A stretch of DNA of 64,000 bases. Source: Blastobasis lacticolella. Taxonomy: Eukaryota; Arthropoda; Insecta; Lepidoptera; Blastobasidae. Location of the stretch: contig LR990046.1 of NCBI GenBank assembly GCA_905147135.1, positions 15,034,501-15,098,500 of the forward strand, written 5' to 3'. The position numbers were made by a program, and so were the translations under genes. This document shows positions 33,838 to 45,196 of this stretch, in pieces. Positions within the stretch are counted from its first letter, which is position 1. Each line of letters starts with the position of its first letter. A model generated the notes under the pieces. That model did not search any database, had not been told where the DNA came from, and saw only the letters and a list, made by a program, of their open reading frames with translations.

Positions 33838-34430
33838 ATATACAAATACAAATACTTTATTAGTAACAGAGTTACACGTCAAAGTGGCAAGTTGGTACCT
33901 AGGAAGTATCTTTATACGAAACACATTACAATGCATTATAATTTACAATGTCGACGCCGTAGACTAAACTAAATTATTCATAACAAAATATAAAAATGTC
34001 AAAATTTCGAATTATTAAAAATCATTCACAATAAATTAAATCATACGCAATACAATAATAAAATGTCATAGTTTCAGTTATTAATGTCATAATCAGGTAA
34101 AATTGTCATTTCAATTCATTTTACACTATGTGGAGGCAATTTATAATCTACAAATTCGTCAAAGTCATAGAAACAATGTTCTAATAGCCAATGTTTTAAT
34201 TTGGATTTAAATATGTTGACGGTAGTAGCACAAGTACTTAAGTTATTACATATTACCTACTTGACATTTTTTTAGAACATTCGAGCTATAAGGTGGAGCA
34301 GAAAAAGGCATGGCAGCTGAAAGAGGCGTTATAACGTACGTCCGATTAAGGTACTCTCCAGGCGGGACAGACCCCCATTAACGGCTTCCCCAGATTTCGT
34401 TCCAGAACACGGAGCCGTTGAAGAATTTTA
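33838..34430 (-). repeat. Probable LINE 3' region with (CAAATA)n tail
   Basis: Begins with 'acaaatacaaatactttatt', a simple-repeat tail read in reverse, and continues to a GC-richer part (34300-34420). No recognisable protein motif. Confidence 0.35.
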
Positions 34431-34842
34431 TTTTTTATTGTTTAGGAAAGACAGCCTATTAAACTAGGTTTTTTGGTATAACTACATCATATCAAAAGTA
34501 CACAAGCTGTACGCATATATTAAGATATAATATATGATCTACATGTCTAAACAAGATTCAAATTAATAATACCCAAACAAGTCTATCAAACCATTGTAAC
34601 CCGTGCCGTAACTCGTTTGATCCCGTATTGGCTTTGCTAAACTTATGGATACTTTCATCACGTGCCCACTTCCAGTTTGCGAGTGAGGGACAGCGATACC
34701 CAGGTTAATGCGGTTAGAACGAGAGGCCCGAGGTTTCGGTGGTAGGAGTGGTGCAGTATGCGTTTTTACGGCAGCATTGCTGCACATTTGGACGTGGTTT
34801 AAGTTATAAGCAACGGGTGCTAAAGTAATTATTATAATCTTG

Positions 34843-35000
34843 GCATCAATGTCCCGGTTGTGCACTCGTGTATGAGGACCCGGGGTCCACCTCGACCATG
34901 ATCGAGGATTTGGCAGATGAGGTAATTACTGAGAAGCGACTGCCATCCGATCATCGTGATCCTGCTACCAGGGGAAGCTGACAGTCTCAATAGAATCGAC
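34843..35000 (-). repeat. Interspersed repeat B, minus orientation
   Basis: Shares 'cccggttgtgc', 'gaggacccggggtcc' and 'aggatttggcagatgagg' with the other copies of repeat B. Confidence 0.5.
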
Positions 35001-35039
35001 AGGAACCGATTGGTATATTGGCTTGACCAGCTGTACCGT

Positions 35040-35880
35040 ATTTTCTATATGTTTACGCTTTAGAGCTTCTGACTGCTGTTGGTGACACCAACTCGTTCGG
35101 TATTATAAGGGGTACACCAGAGCAACCTGGATGACGATATCGCGCTGAGAAACTCTTACAAGGGGCGACTAGTCCATGAAGTGAGTCAGTGGAAGAATTC
35201 AGCTATGAACGGCGGGCTGATGAAGCTACATGTGGCGACGACATACATGCAATAGCCTGCGATAGTACTGATCCCTTACCCGTTCGCATAGACAAGGATG
35301 AGGCCAAGCGAACGGATCAGGTTAGATACGTAGGATCTGTACTTAGCGCAACCGAGGACATCGACAGCGACGTTAAAGCCCGAATATCCGCGGCTTGGGC
35401 CGAAAGGCGGAAGATAACAGGAGTCATTTGAGACTCCGAATTGTCGATGAAGCTGATGGGACAGGTTTACAAGACCATCATTAGTCCTGCACTCTTATAC
35501 TCCAGTGAGACTTGGCCTCTACTAGAGCGGCATAAGCAGGAAATTCGAGTTACAGAAATGAAAATGCAGCGGTGGATGTGTGGAGTTTCTCGCAAAGACC
35601 GCGTTCAAAACACCCACATTCACGGTAGCCTTCATGACCGTGGGGCCTTCGAAGGTATGGCCACGTCTTGCACAGATCGGCAAATTACATAGGGAGCAAA
35701 TGAATGGTCATGCCACCCCTGCCAACCCCGGAAAGAAGAGGCTGATACCCAAGAAGCGATGGCTAGATTCCGTTAAGAATGACATGCGTGACAAAAAACT
35801 CACTACCAAGGATACTAAAGACCGGGCGAAGTGAACCAAGAGGAGCTCGAAAGCGGACCCCAGGTGATTTAACGCCATAA
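35040..35880 (+). mobile_element. RTE-clade LINE, decayed 3' coding region
   Basis: Peptides in order are: 'VRYVGSVLSATEDIDSDVKA' and 'RISAAWAERRKITGVI' (frame of 35189); after one in-frame TGA, 'KLMGQVYKTIISPALLYSSE' and 'MKMQRWMCGVSRKDRVQN' (same frame); then after a frameshift near 35640, 'IPKKRWLDSVKNDM' and 'TKDTKDRAK'. This order and these motifs are those of the end of RTE-type reverse-transcriptase proteins. It finishes with an ATGATGATGA tail. At least one nonsense codon and one frameshift make it dead. Confidence 0.75.
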
Positions 35881-35924
35881 TTATGATGATGACGCTCTAG
35901 AGCTCGTGAACCCGCGACAGCGCA

Positions 35925-36045
35925 TACCCCACACCTCTCGCTCCACAACAAAAGCGCTCGCCGGCCGACGGCCTTCGGGCGACCGGTCGCGCGCCGCTTA
36001 CTTTCGCAGCGTCTGCGCAGGCGCAGCCGCCCCGTTAGCAGCTAC
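35925..36045. promoter_or_regulatory. CpG-dense block with NRF1/Ewg-like palindrome
   Basis: A block rich in CG dinucleotides, including 'cgctcgccggccgacggcc' and 'ctgcgcaggcgca'. On the minus strand a donor-like CTGCGAAA|gtaagc occurs near 36001. It could be a promoter or first exon. Confidence 0.25.
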
Positions 36046-37632
36046 GGATGCTGAAACTCGATAACCACTAGGCAAGACTTGTTCAGGCGCGGTGGTGGCG
36101 TAAGGAACGATGGTGGTGACGATTCCTGATGATAAGAGGATCAATGACGGTGATGACTCCAATGCTAAATTGCTTCTACTTGGCAGAAATATAATTTACT
36201 TACTTAAGTCTCCGAACTAGAAGGGCTTAAGTTAAACGGTAAACGATAAAATAGATTTGAACATTCGTGAAAACTAAGCCAGTTCAATATTTACATCGTA
36301 TATGAGACAATCCAATGCATTGGGTTGTATTTGATGACATTGGCATTATTCTTTCGAGTGGCAATGTATTACCTTTGTGGATGTGCCAACAATTGGAGTC
36401 GTGTAAAAGGTCCATAATCAATGCTAGATAAGACTTTTTCACTCGTGGTGAGAATCGATGATCTGATGATAAATGGCCTGTAAATTAAGAAAACATTTAG
36501 TTACTAGAGTCGCCGAAGATACAAACATCGTGAAGACGATTTATTCATTTATTTTGCAAACCATAAACTGAATAACAAGGTTGTTTACCTACATATCAGA
36601 TTTAATTAGTTATTCTAAAATGGGCTTTAATGGCCGCTCGATCGGAGAACGGTTATCAGCTGAACAAGTATTTGAGGTCAGATTTCGTAACTGGGCTGAA
36701 AATTTCACTATGTCTGTAACGTTGGTAAATTGATATCTGCTAATAGCGCAGGTGTTGCAATATGACTTTATTATATTTTAATAACTTTTAGTGTACCTAA
36801 GCGTTTAAATATTGAGTAGGTACTTATTATACTGAATAGGCTTCTTAGTTAAATTCATTTAACTCTAGGTTGTTCGTATTTCCAAAATCTTATTCGGTTT
36901 ACTATAAATAAAGGCTTCAGGTTTGTACCTACCTATGTAATATTATATACAGAGAGAACATACTTTTAAGTATTATATCATTTAAGTTGAGATACCTACT
37001 CCAAAATCTACTACACAAACGCATTATATTTTATAAACCCCCAATTAGTATGCAATTCAAATTGAAATCGTTGAATCCTGTTCCGCGAATCCATTAATCA
37101 CCTTTCAAGACCTTCTAGATCACCCATCAACAACGTTACAAACTACGTACAAATTTATGCGATATTTTTATTCGTATCGCGTAAACCAAAAACCCGAGTA
37201 GCATAATCTAATGTAAATGCGTTGCCCATAGTCGGCGCGCTGGACAAGGTCGCGGATCAGCATACCACATCGACATCGGCTAATTTTAATCGCCTCACAT
37301 GTTCGGTGGTAAATGGTAAATGTCACAGCGACCGGCCAGCGGTCGACCTCGTTACGGATACCCCAGCCACCGGTCATCTCCGAAAACCGAATTTACGTAA
37401 CAGCAACGTAACAAGTGTGCACAGGCATAACACTGCTTTTTCGAAGCTAGCAAGGCTGTGTCTTATTTGCACCGTGTCGTAATGTTGTTGAGTCTGTGCT
37501 AATAAATATGCCAATCGACATCGTTGGTGGATAAACATCGTGGATCGCAATATTCCAAGTGTTAGACGAAGGATTACGTACGATGTGTTAGTCGTTTTGC
37601 CCGCAACTCGTTGCCAAAGTTTTATTTCAAAC

Positions 37633-37740
37633 TAGTAGACCCGGCGCGACTTCGTTCGCGTACACCTATTTTACTTTTACCTACCTTTTTTTAGATACAG
37701 ACCTCGGAAAGAAACTTTGGTTTATACTATGTATAAATAT
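37633..37740 (+). repeat. Interspersed repeat C, partial
   Basis: Has the head 'agacccggcgcgacttcgtt' and the tail 'ttggtttatactatgtat', with the middle deleted. Confidence 0.55.
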
Positions 37741-37914
37741 AAGATTTCGTCCTTGTAGTACAAGGATATCCTATACTAAATTTCGAAAAATCTAGTAAAT
37801 TATCTTGAACATCATCATCATCCTGGCGCCAACCCCTGGTTGCGCTCTCCGGGAAACCGGGGTTCGCCACTAAACTTCTTCGTGTCCACTTCGCTCGACT
37901 GGCCGTGGTGAATT

Positions 37915-38045
37915 CCTCAAACTCAAACTCAAAATTTCTTTATTGATTAGGACATTCAATACGCATGTCGTTCTAACGACGTCAAGCCATCGCTTCTCGG
38001 GCCGGCCTCTCCTAGCCGTGCCTGGCGGGGATGATTGATACCCAA
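37915..38045 (-). mobile_element. RTE-type LINE, extreme 3' coding fragment
   Basis: The minus strand encodes 'RRGRPEKRWLDVV', the RTE C-terminal motif, followed by an AT-rich tail. Confidence 0.45.
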
Positions 38046-38054
38046 CGTAATATA

Positions 38055-38200
38055 AAATTAAAATAAATAAATATACTTGGACAAAATCACAGTGCGCCAT
38101 TTAGCCCCAAAGTAAGCAAAGCTTGTGGTATGGGTGTTAGATAACTGATAAACTTATTGTATACTTTTTAAATATATATTTATTAAACATACTACACCCA
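38055..38200 (-). mobile_element. tRNA-Gly SINE, 3' body fragment
   Basis: 'aataaatatacttggacaa', 'gcgccatttagccccaaagt', 'aagcaaagcttg' and 'aacatactacacccaac' align with the body of the full copies; the tRNA head is missing. Confidence 0.6.
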
Positions 38201-39207
38201 ACGGTCTGCTCGAGATATCTATTACTGCCTTCCACTTACGTAACCCTCTGAAAACTGTATCCATACGGTCTAGTACATATTGATGCAAATTTGTTTTATT
38301 AACGACAGATTTATAATATTCTAGATTATATTACTTTATTCAAAAACCGGAACCTTTTAAAAAACTACATCAGTCTAATCTAGTCTATGTCTATCTCATA
38401 ATATATTATTATTATTATTCCTGAACAGACAGGCAGTTGGAACAACTGATATGTCTGTATCTCATTATCCTCATTATATATTTCTCATGTTATAATCTAT
38501 ATTCTATCCATTAGGCAATATGTATACATTTTATATCGACATTATGTAACTAGATATTGCTAAGTAGTTCTTATTAATATGCAAAGAACACGTATGCAAC
38601 TTTAATATACGCCTTATTAGTGCATTCGCAGCTCGAAACATAATATGCTTCTTACGTAAATATATATAATAAAGTACGTAACTTTAAAACAACCCATAAC
38701 TTAAACATTTCTGTTCTTTACAAAATAGTGCCATTGAATTAGTTATTAACAAAACAGTAGTTTACTTTGCATAAAGTTTAAGAAACCGCTTAAAATTATA
38801 TGACGCAAGTAGGTATTTAAGCGCGTAGTATTATATTATACTTGTCTACTCATTTCCACATACTCTACTACCATTTTTACAAAATGAATAATGAATTTCC
38901 ACTAAAATCAGCTAATTAGCATCGTAAAAGTTATTTTGATGTTCGAAACATCAATGGAACAAGTGATTTCATACTCTATTGTCAAAATTACATGTTGCAT
39001 TAAAATCGTTTGACATCCGCGTCACTTAGGTTTAAACAAAAGCATTAAATTTTAAAGACTAACGAAAAATAACACACTTATTTAATATTTTCATCCATAG
39101 GTACCTTTTAAATTAGTTGTAACCTTAAATATCTGTGTACACATGTGGCATTACATTACACATTTCATTTAGGGTTGTAGTGAAAGTACACCATACCATA
39201 CTACAGG

Positions 39208-39460
39208 TCAGTAGTGGTTCAGTGGTCAACATGCCGTCTGCCACGCAAGAGGTCCCGGGTTCGATTCCCGGTCGGGCAGAAATTGAAATGATGAATTTTA
39301 ATTTCTGTTTCGGGTCTGGGTGTTCTATGTATAATCAGTATGTATTTAAAAGTATATAAGTAGTTTAACAGTTATCTAGCACCCATAACACAAGCTTTGC
39401 TTACTTTGGGGCTAGATGGCGTTGTGTGAATTTGTCTACGATTATTTATTTATTTATTTA
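39208..39460 (+). mobile_element. tRNA-Gly-derived SINE, full-length, plus orientation
   Basis: The head (39208-39279) resembles tRNA-Gly(GCC): 'gtggttcagtggtc' (A-box region), 'ctgccacgc' (anticodon arm) and 'gggttcgattcccgg' (B box). A body of about 150 bp follows, ending in (TTTA)n. The 5' and 3' ends of the tRNA-like part do not form an acceptor stem, so it is a SINE and not a tRNA gene. Confidence 0.8.
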
Positions 39461-39918
39461 GAGTAAGTTTTTTTATGCTACGCAGTGACAAACGAGCAGA
39501 TTAGTAAGCGGTAACTGTCGCCCAACATCTACGATTCATGCATTTGCGTTGTCACTGTGAGGACTAGGATGAAATGCCTCATTCCTATAATTGCGCTGGC
39601 TATCCTATCCGTCAAATTGGAACACAACAATGCAAGCATTGATAGGCATCAGGTGCTTTTTGGAATACACTGAGAATTTAATAAACAAATAGAGTTTGAT
39701 CAAATACCCATACCATACATTAACATGTTGATAATAATAAAGAAGCACCTTAAAAAGTTAAATAAAGAAAATTGCTTTAACATACGAGATCGTGCGTGTA
39801 TAAACGATTTGACTTTAAGTTATATGGCACGATCTTTCGCAAGGTAAGGTCGTCCGTTATTGGGAGACGTCAATGATAAAGAGCTCATTCATATTCAAAG
39901 GAGCTCATATACTACATA

Positions 39919-40324
39919 AACGGCACGTCCGTCCGTGTAGCTCCCTAGCCAAAAAAAAAGTGTCAATGGCAGACGTCGACATCCCTCGAAGAATGCCGTC
40001 GGCGCGTCGACGGCAGCAATCGACGTGCCGTTTACAAACATCTGTAATAAGCAGACGTATCAAAATGCTCGCGCATAATTTCAGAACAGCTGCACCTACT
40101 CTTATTCTTATGATATGTCCATCAGAGATTGTGTCTGTTTTAAACTGCTTCCCGTTGAAAATGTCCCATTGAAATTGTGTTCAAATGAAACTAAATCGGC
40201 CTGCAGTCGTTGCTATAGTAACGTCTGCAGTTGTAACGTGGACGTCAGTCGCCGACATGACACACAAAATAGCGGAGGCCAGCCATTAAGGGATGTCGAC
40301 GTCTGTTTTTGACAACGTGCCGTT
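39919..40324. mobile_element. MITE with AACGGCACGT ends
   Basis: Perfect 10-bp terminal inverted repeats AACGGCACGT/ACGTGCCGTT (39919-39928, 40315-40324) flanked by CATA on both sides. A perfect 17-bp subterminal pair starts 'cagacgtcgac' (39970-39986 and 40289-40305). A third copy of the end sequence lies inside at 40023-40032. Confidence 0.65.
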
Positions 40325-40826
40325 CATAAGCTCATACTACCTACTTTAACTACTAGCAAGCCGCCGCGGCTTCGCACGGGTATTCAATATGATTTGAAAT
40401 TTCATCAATATCCGTTCATTAGTTTAGCGTGAAAGAGTAACATTCAGAACAATCAGAATTGCACAATCAGACTGTGTCGTATGGAACGGATTTAATATTC
40501 TTGGTGCGTTTTGTCTCCTACAATTGCCCCGCAGATGAATAAGGTGAATAAAACTTCGTAAAGAACCTCAAAAGAAATCCGAGGAAACGCACTCACTATG
40601 CTAGTTTACCAAGATTCTTTACAAGTAGAATTTGAATTTGAAAAGCAATTTATAGACTGGAGTTTACATGTACCTACAGCACAATACCTACATTATTATT
40701 CCCTACAGGCTGTTGTTTATGAATTCCTACTGTATAGTACAGAGTACAATTCTGTGCCTTCATTATCCTCCCTTATTTTGTGCCCTAAAGCCATAATAAT
40801 TCATGTAATATATTTCTTTGTTTCAG

Positions 40827-41122
40827 ATATTTGACGAACCGTCTTCTAAAGAAGAAGGGGATGTAAAGATAAAAACATTTTTAAATCACTGATCCATTCA
40901 AATACTGTTTGAAAACGAAATCGATCGACTGGGGCTGCGACGTTTCGTTAACGTGTGGGTGAACTGTCAATGAATAGTGAAACTACATTGTTTAAGTGCA
41001 TCCTTCCAATAACTGGTGCAGCAATTAAACTGTAAAAAAAATTGAAAAGTTGACTGCAGTGAAGTGAAACTCGTGCGCCGGATATATTGGCCCACGCTCA
41101 ACTATTTGGCAGTATAGCCTTG
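40827..41122 (+). other. Exon-like segment, plus strand, probably non-coding
   Basis: A strong acceptor (tatttctttgtttcag, ending 40826) and a strong donor (CCTTG|gtgagt at 41123) bound 296 bp whose texture ('gtgaagtgaaactcgtgcgcc') is like an insect 5' UTR. One frame begins 'IFDEPSSKEEGDVKIKTFL' before a stop at codon 22, so a terminal coding exon is an alternative reading. Confidence 0.3.
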
Positions 41123-41124
41123 GT

Positions 41125-42960
41125 GAGTACATAGTGGTAACATTCTCAATTTTATTCCAGCTAGGTTTTACATTTACTCCTTTAAGGTAAAGTTTTTAAT
41201 ACCTCGGTAGAAATTCGATTAACTTTCTATATTTGTGAATAAAAGCTTACATGTAAAATTTTTAATAGAAATTAAATTTGAGCATAATGGAAATTTGAAG
41301 GTACGTCTTTCTACTTTCTATGAGTAGTTGCATTATATTTTTACAATAGAGTAAAAATAGCGGCTGTTACTCATGAATGATTAAATTGAATTGAATGTGT
41401 ACGTACAGCCTTGCGCGCGCAGCCCATTGACATCACGGCAGTTACTCTTTTAAACTATCACACAATAACAATGAACGAGAACAAATTGCAGAATCATTTT
41501 AAAATCTATGCCATCACTGAAATGGTACTCATATACTTAGCATTTTTTTTCCATAAAATAATAATACGTTATGTAACTTATTGTGTAACTCCAAAGAGCT
41601 AGACGACAAGCTGTTATCACACACTACTTCACAACAAAATTAGTTGCTAAGGCTTTTATTTTAAGTTTCAACGTGGTTTATTTTTAAAAACCTAACTTAT
41701 ATGTTATTGTATTAGCAGGCTAGTACTCAAAATTGTCAAAATCACGTCGTCACGGCATAATTCTCATTGAGATCAATCACATTAGATAACAAGTGCATAA
41801 TTAACGAATTAGTGTCGAGCATAATCGAGGACTCGATTGTGAAACGTGTGGGCGACCGCACTATTTTTCCCGCGTTCTCGTGTGCAGTAGTTGGCGCGAA
41901 AAAGCCAACATGGCGGCCTGATGAGTCTGTCACCATGATGGGGCTGTTCCGTCCGGCATTATTTCCGGTATCAGACGCTTCGACCTTGGACACACACAAT
42001 TTAATCAAGGCTATGGTCATGAGAACACGGGGTCTTAAACGCGGAATTAAGGCAGTTACGCTATGTCTTTTAAAAGACGCGAACTACACGTCATCATAAT
42101 AATCGCTATGTATGTAAGTAAATAAGCAATTATTTAAAACTGGAAAATAGGTAAGTGCCTACGCAATCCGAGATTTGAAAATACGTAATTTGATTTCTTT
42201 AGGTTTATTGAATTTAAGTATAAGTAACAAAATAAATGAAACCTAAAACTAAATAACCATAATCAAAAACCTTTTTTCCAAAAAACTAAATCCTAACCTA
42301 AATCTACAAATGTCCCCAATATCGCTGCCGCTACTGGGGAGAGTTCCCATAAGGCTGGCTGGATTCCCCCGCTGAATGGCAATATGCTGAATGGTCACCT
42401 GTGGAACGAATTAATTTATTTTAATAATTACATTATTATACTTGGATGTAAGTATAGACAAAAAGGTGCTATTATAGGTAGGCACTTATCTTCTACTCAT
42501 AAAGTTTTAGGAAATTAGATTATGGAAACATCTATTATTTACATGAATCTTAGGTTCCTTCTTAACACCGAAAAAAATAATCACTTCTTTTGTTGTTTCA
42601 TACATAATTTATAAACAAATACTCCACTCATCCCTTTCAATGTTACCGCAGTCTTGACATAATTCAATACAATTATTTACGAGCTTGTCAATCTATAGTG
42701 TAAGATAAATAAGTCAATTTTTCACTCAGAATTATATTTATTGAAATCGCACGAACATACAACTTCCTTCCATCTACAAAAGGAATGCTTTCAGATACGA
42801 TGGGTTCGAAAGGGCGTGCGTGTGGTCCGCGACGATAGAGGCAGCACCATCACCCAGCAAACGAGTGGGAGTGAGAGGGGTAGAGAATATGTCGCGGTCG
42901 CGATTACGGATACTTGAGTTCGCGTATGTAGGCTGTGAGCCGTCACTCTTTAGTGGAGAT
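41125..42960. other. No firm gene
   Basis: Positions 41767-42099 are open on both strands for more than 90 codons and are GC-richer in the middle. There are no splice sites or homology I can use. The remainder is AT-rich. Confidence 0.25.
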
Positions 42961-42999
42961 GGTTAAACCTTTTTATTTGTAAACGTGGGTGTCTTTTTA

Positions 43000-43268
43000 A
43001 ACATACATACACACTCACGCACGTATCCGTACGCCCGTAGGCAGACACTATCGAGTGCCACAAGGTACGATCCTGACAACACCTCTTTCGCCTCTTCCAC
43101 ATTCATACACATTTTCGTGCATTTACGCCGGTTGAGGGTACTCATCTGAAGAGGGTTTATTTGATCTCGGCGCCCCCTATCGACCCTTCCATTTACATTC
43201 GCACGATAGATACCTTTCGTAAGCCGTTTTTCATCCATCCTTTCCAAGTGTCCAAACCATCTCAGCAT
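43000..43268 (-). mobile_element. LINE 3' end with C-terminal 'LRWFGHLERM' motif
   Basis: The minus strand encodes 'MLRWFGHLERMDEKRLTKGI' and then 'YRANVNGRVDRGRR', a motif found at the C-terminus of many insect LINE proteins. The 3' untranslated part matches 20455-20690. Confidence 0.6.
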
Positions 43269-43460
43269 ACCTCTTTCAATCCTTCATCTTCAGCTTATAA
43301 CGAACTCGAACATACTGGGAAACTTTTGTTCTTTGAAAACTAGTCACAGAAATACACAAAACAGAATTTATAAAAATCTACTGAATCACCTTCACGCTTT
43401 CGTCCTCATAATCTCAACGCTCATAAACTCCCACTTTATTGTCAGTTAAACCCCATGTAT

Positions 43461-43774
43461 ACTCCGACCAAGAGATTTTGAGTTATACCTACCTACTTAC
43501 CTAAACCGTGACATGACCCAAAACATGTGACATGAAGTTCGAGTGGCAAGGTCGCGCTAATGGGATCGCACCTTCATACCATTTACCCCTTTGCACAATC
43601 GTTATACTCTTCGCCCACTTTAATTGTCTATTAAAGCATTCATAATGTTTACTCCGACCAAGAGATTTTGAGAGATTATATATGTCCACACCGCCCAAGA
43701 GATGTTGATACTTAGATACCTGCGACCCAAAGCGTATGAAGTTCGAGTGACAAGGCCGCGCTGATGGGATCGCA
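43461..43774. repeat. Diverged tandem duplication, about 190-bp unit
   Basis: 'actccgaccaagagattttg' occurs at 43461 and again at 43651. 'catgaagttcgagtg' with 'caaggtcgcgct' and 'atgggatcgca' at 43531-43570 recurs at 43735-43774. The unit spacing is 190-204 bp. Confidence 0.6.
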
Positions 43775-44086
43775 GCGATTCGCGTCGGGGCAACAATCGC
43801 ATGCCTTGACACGGTCTTTATATCGGCTAATTAGCCGACGTTAAGCGTGTAGGTAATAACGATTTTCATGACGAGTGTGAATGGTGGTGATTGTAAATAC
43901 CAGTGTGTGGGTTGAGTACCCGTATTTTCGCTGTTTTGTGTGTAATTGTAACCTTTAGATTGAAAGGTGTGGTTACACGCCTGCGTATAGAGTCTCCTTA
44001 AGAAAGCTAACACGAGAGACTCTTTAATTTGCATTACATAAATCGAACAAATTGCTAAATCCATTTGATTCATCACACCTGCCTAC

Positions 44087-44215
44087 TTAAGTCTTATGTC
44101 TTTTTTTACTTGCATATAAACCTTCTTTTTGAATCACTCTATCTATTGTTGACAACCTATAGTACATACGAGTACATACAGAGGGACATAGGCAGGAAGC
44201 GACTTTGTTTTGTAA
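44087..44215 (+). repeat. Interspersed repeat C, tail fragment
   Basis: 'ataaaccttctttttgaatc', 'actctatctattgttgac' and 'gcaggaagcgactttgtttt' match the 3' two thirds of repeat C. Confidence 0.55.
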
Positions 44216-45134
44216 AAATATATAAAAGAAATGCATATCGACATGAACTAAAAAAACATATGACATAATTGGTCTTCCGGTATTGATACGTGTTTCTAGA
44301 ACACATTATGCGAATGAAATGCAGTCACGAAACACGGTAGATCTTGCAGAACGATCTGAAAGTCAAATATTAATTCATTTAAATTCAGCCTTTTTATTCA
44401 GCTATTACATAAAACGACAGATGGTTTTGATCTGACATAAGGCTATGAATGAATTTATACACACATAAATTTATAATTTAAAAAAGCTTTTACATAAAGT
44501 AAAGAGGAAGCCGCTAAGATTCAAATAAAAAATGTATTTTATGCAACACAAACGTCCCCGCAACTGCAGACATTTTTTTACTGTCTCTTGTTACATATTG
44601 ATGTTTTGCCGATGACTCGATATCGATTTTATACAGAGATATCAATATATCGTGTCGATTATGTAAAACGGTTACCAGTTCTGTTGGAAGTGGGTCGGTT
44701 GCAAGCTTTCCAGCGAGCGAACACTGAAAACTTGAGAGAGTAACTTATAAATAAGTATGAGCACGATAAGCACCTACCTGTCCTTTGGCACTGCAGCTTG
44801 CACTGCTGCGGTTTGTTATTATGGAATAGGCTTATTTAATGTATGGCAACTACCATTTTAAATCGTGGTTTATCGCGTTTAAAGATGTTTTGGATAAAAT
44901 ATGCTTAATCGCTATTTCCCTTTTGTGATCTATGGTACCTACATAACGACTATTATTTTAGTGTTCGAAACCTAGACGATGATTCGCCAGGACCTCTATA
45001 GGCCTCTATTGGCTCATCATAATCCTGAGATTATTGCGACAAATATTTGAAAGTAACTCAAACTGTAAGAAAAATCTGAAACACTACACTAGCCAAAAAA
45101 AAAAGAGTTAGCAAGAAAAAATAATTGTACTTAC

Positions 45135-45196
45135 ATATTATTGTAGATGCAAGTGTGTAGAGCCGCATAAAAACTCAAATAGGTCTTCGCCTTCAT
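45135..45196 (-). CDS. Candidate first coding exon, minus strand
   Basis: On the minus strand an ATG at 45196 gives MKAKTYLSFYAALHTCIYNN and runs into a perfect donor, AAT AT|gtaagt (intron from 45134), in phase 2. The peptide is mildly hydrophobic and could be a short signal sequence. Upstream is a GC-richer 100-bp stretch. There is no partner exon, so the call is tentative. Confidence 0.28.

Noticed and set aside
35040..35880. Host gene (the motifs resemble proteins named craniofacial development protein 2-like)
   Set aside because: Such names usually come from mis-annotated RTE retroelements. The stop, the frameshift and the (GAT)n tail show a dead LINE.
39208..39279. tRNA-Gly gene
   Set aside because: The B box and anticodon arm are good, but the acceptor stem does not pair. 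The same head with the same 3' body recurs elsewhere, so it is a SINE.
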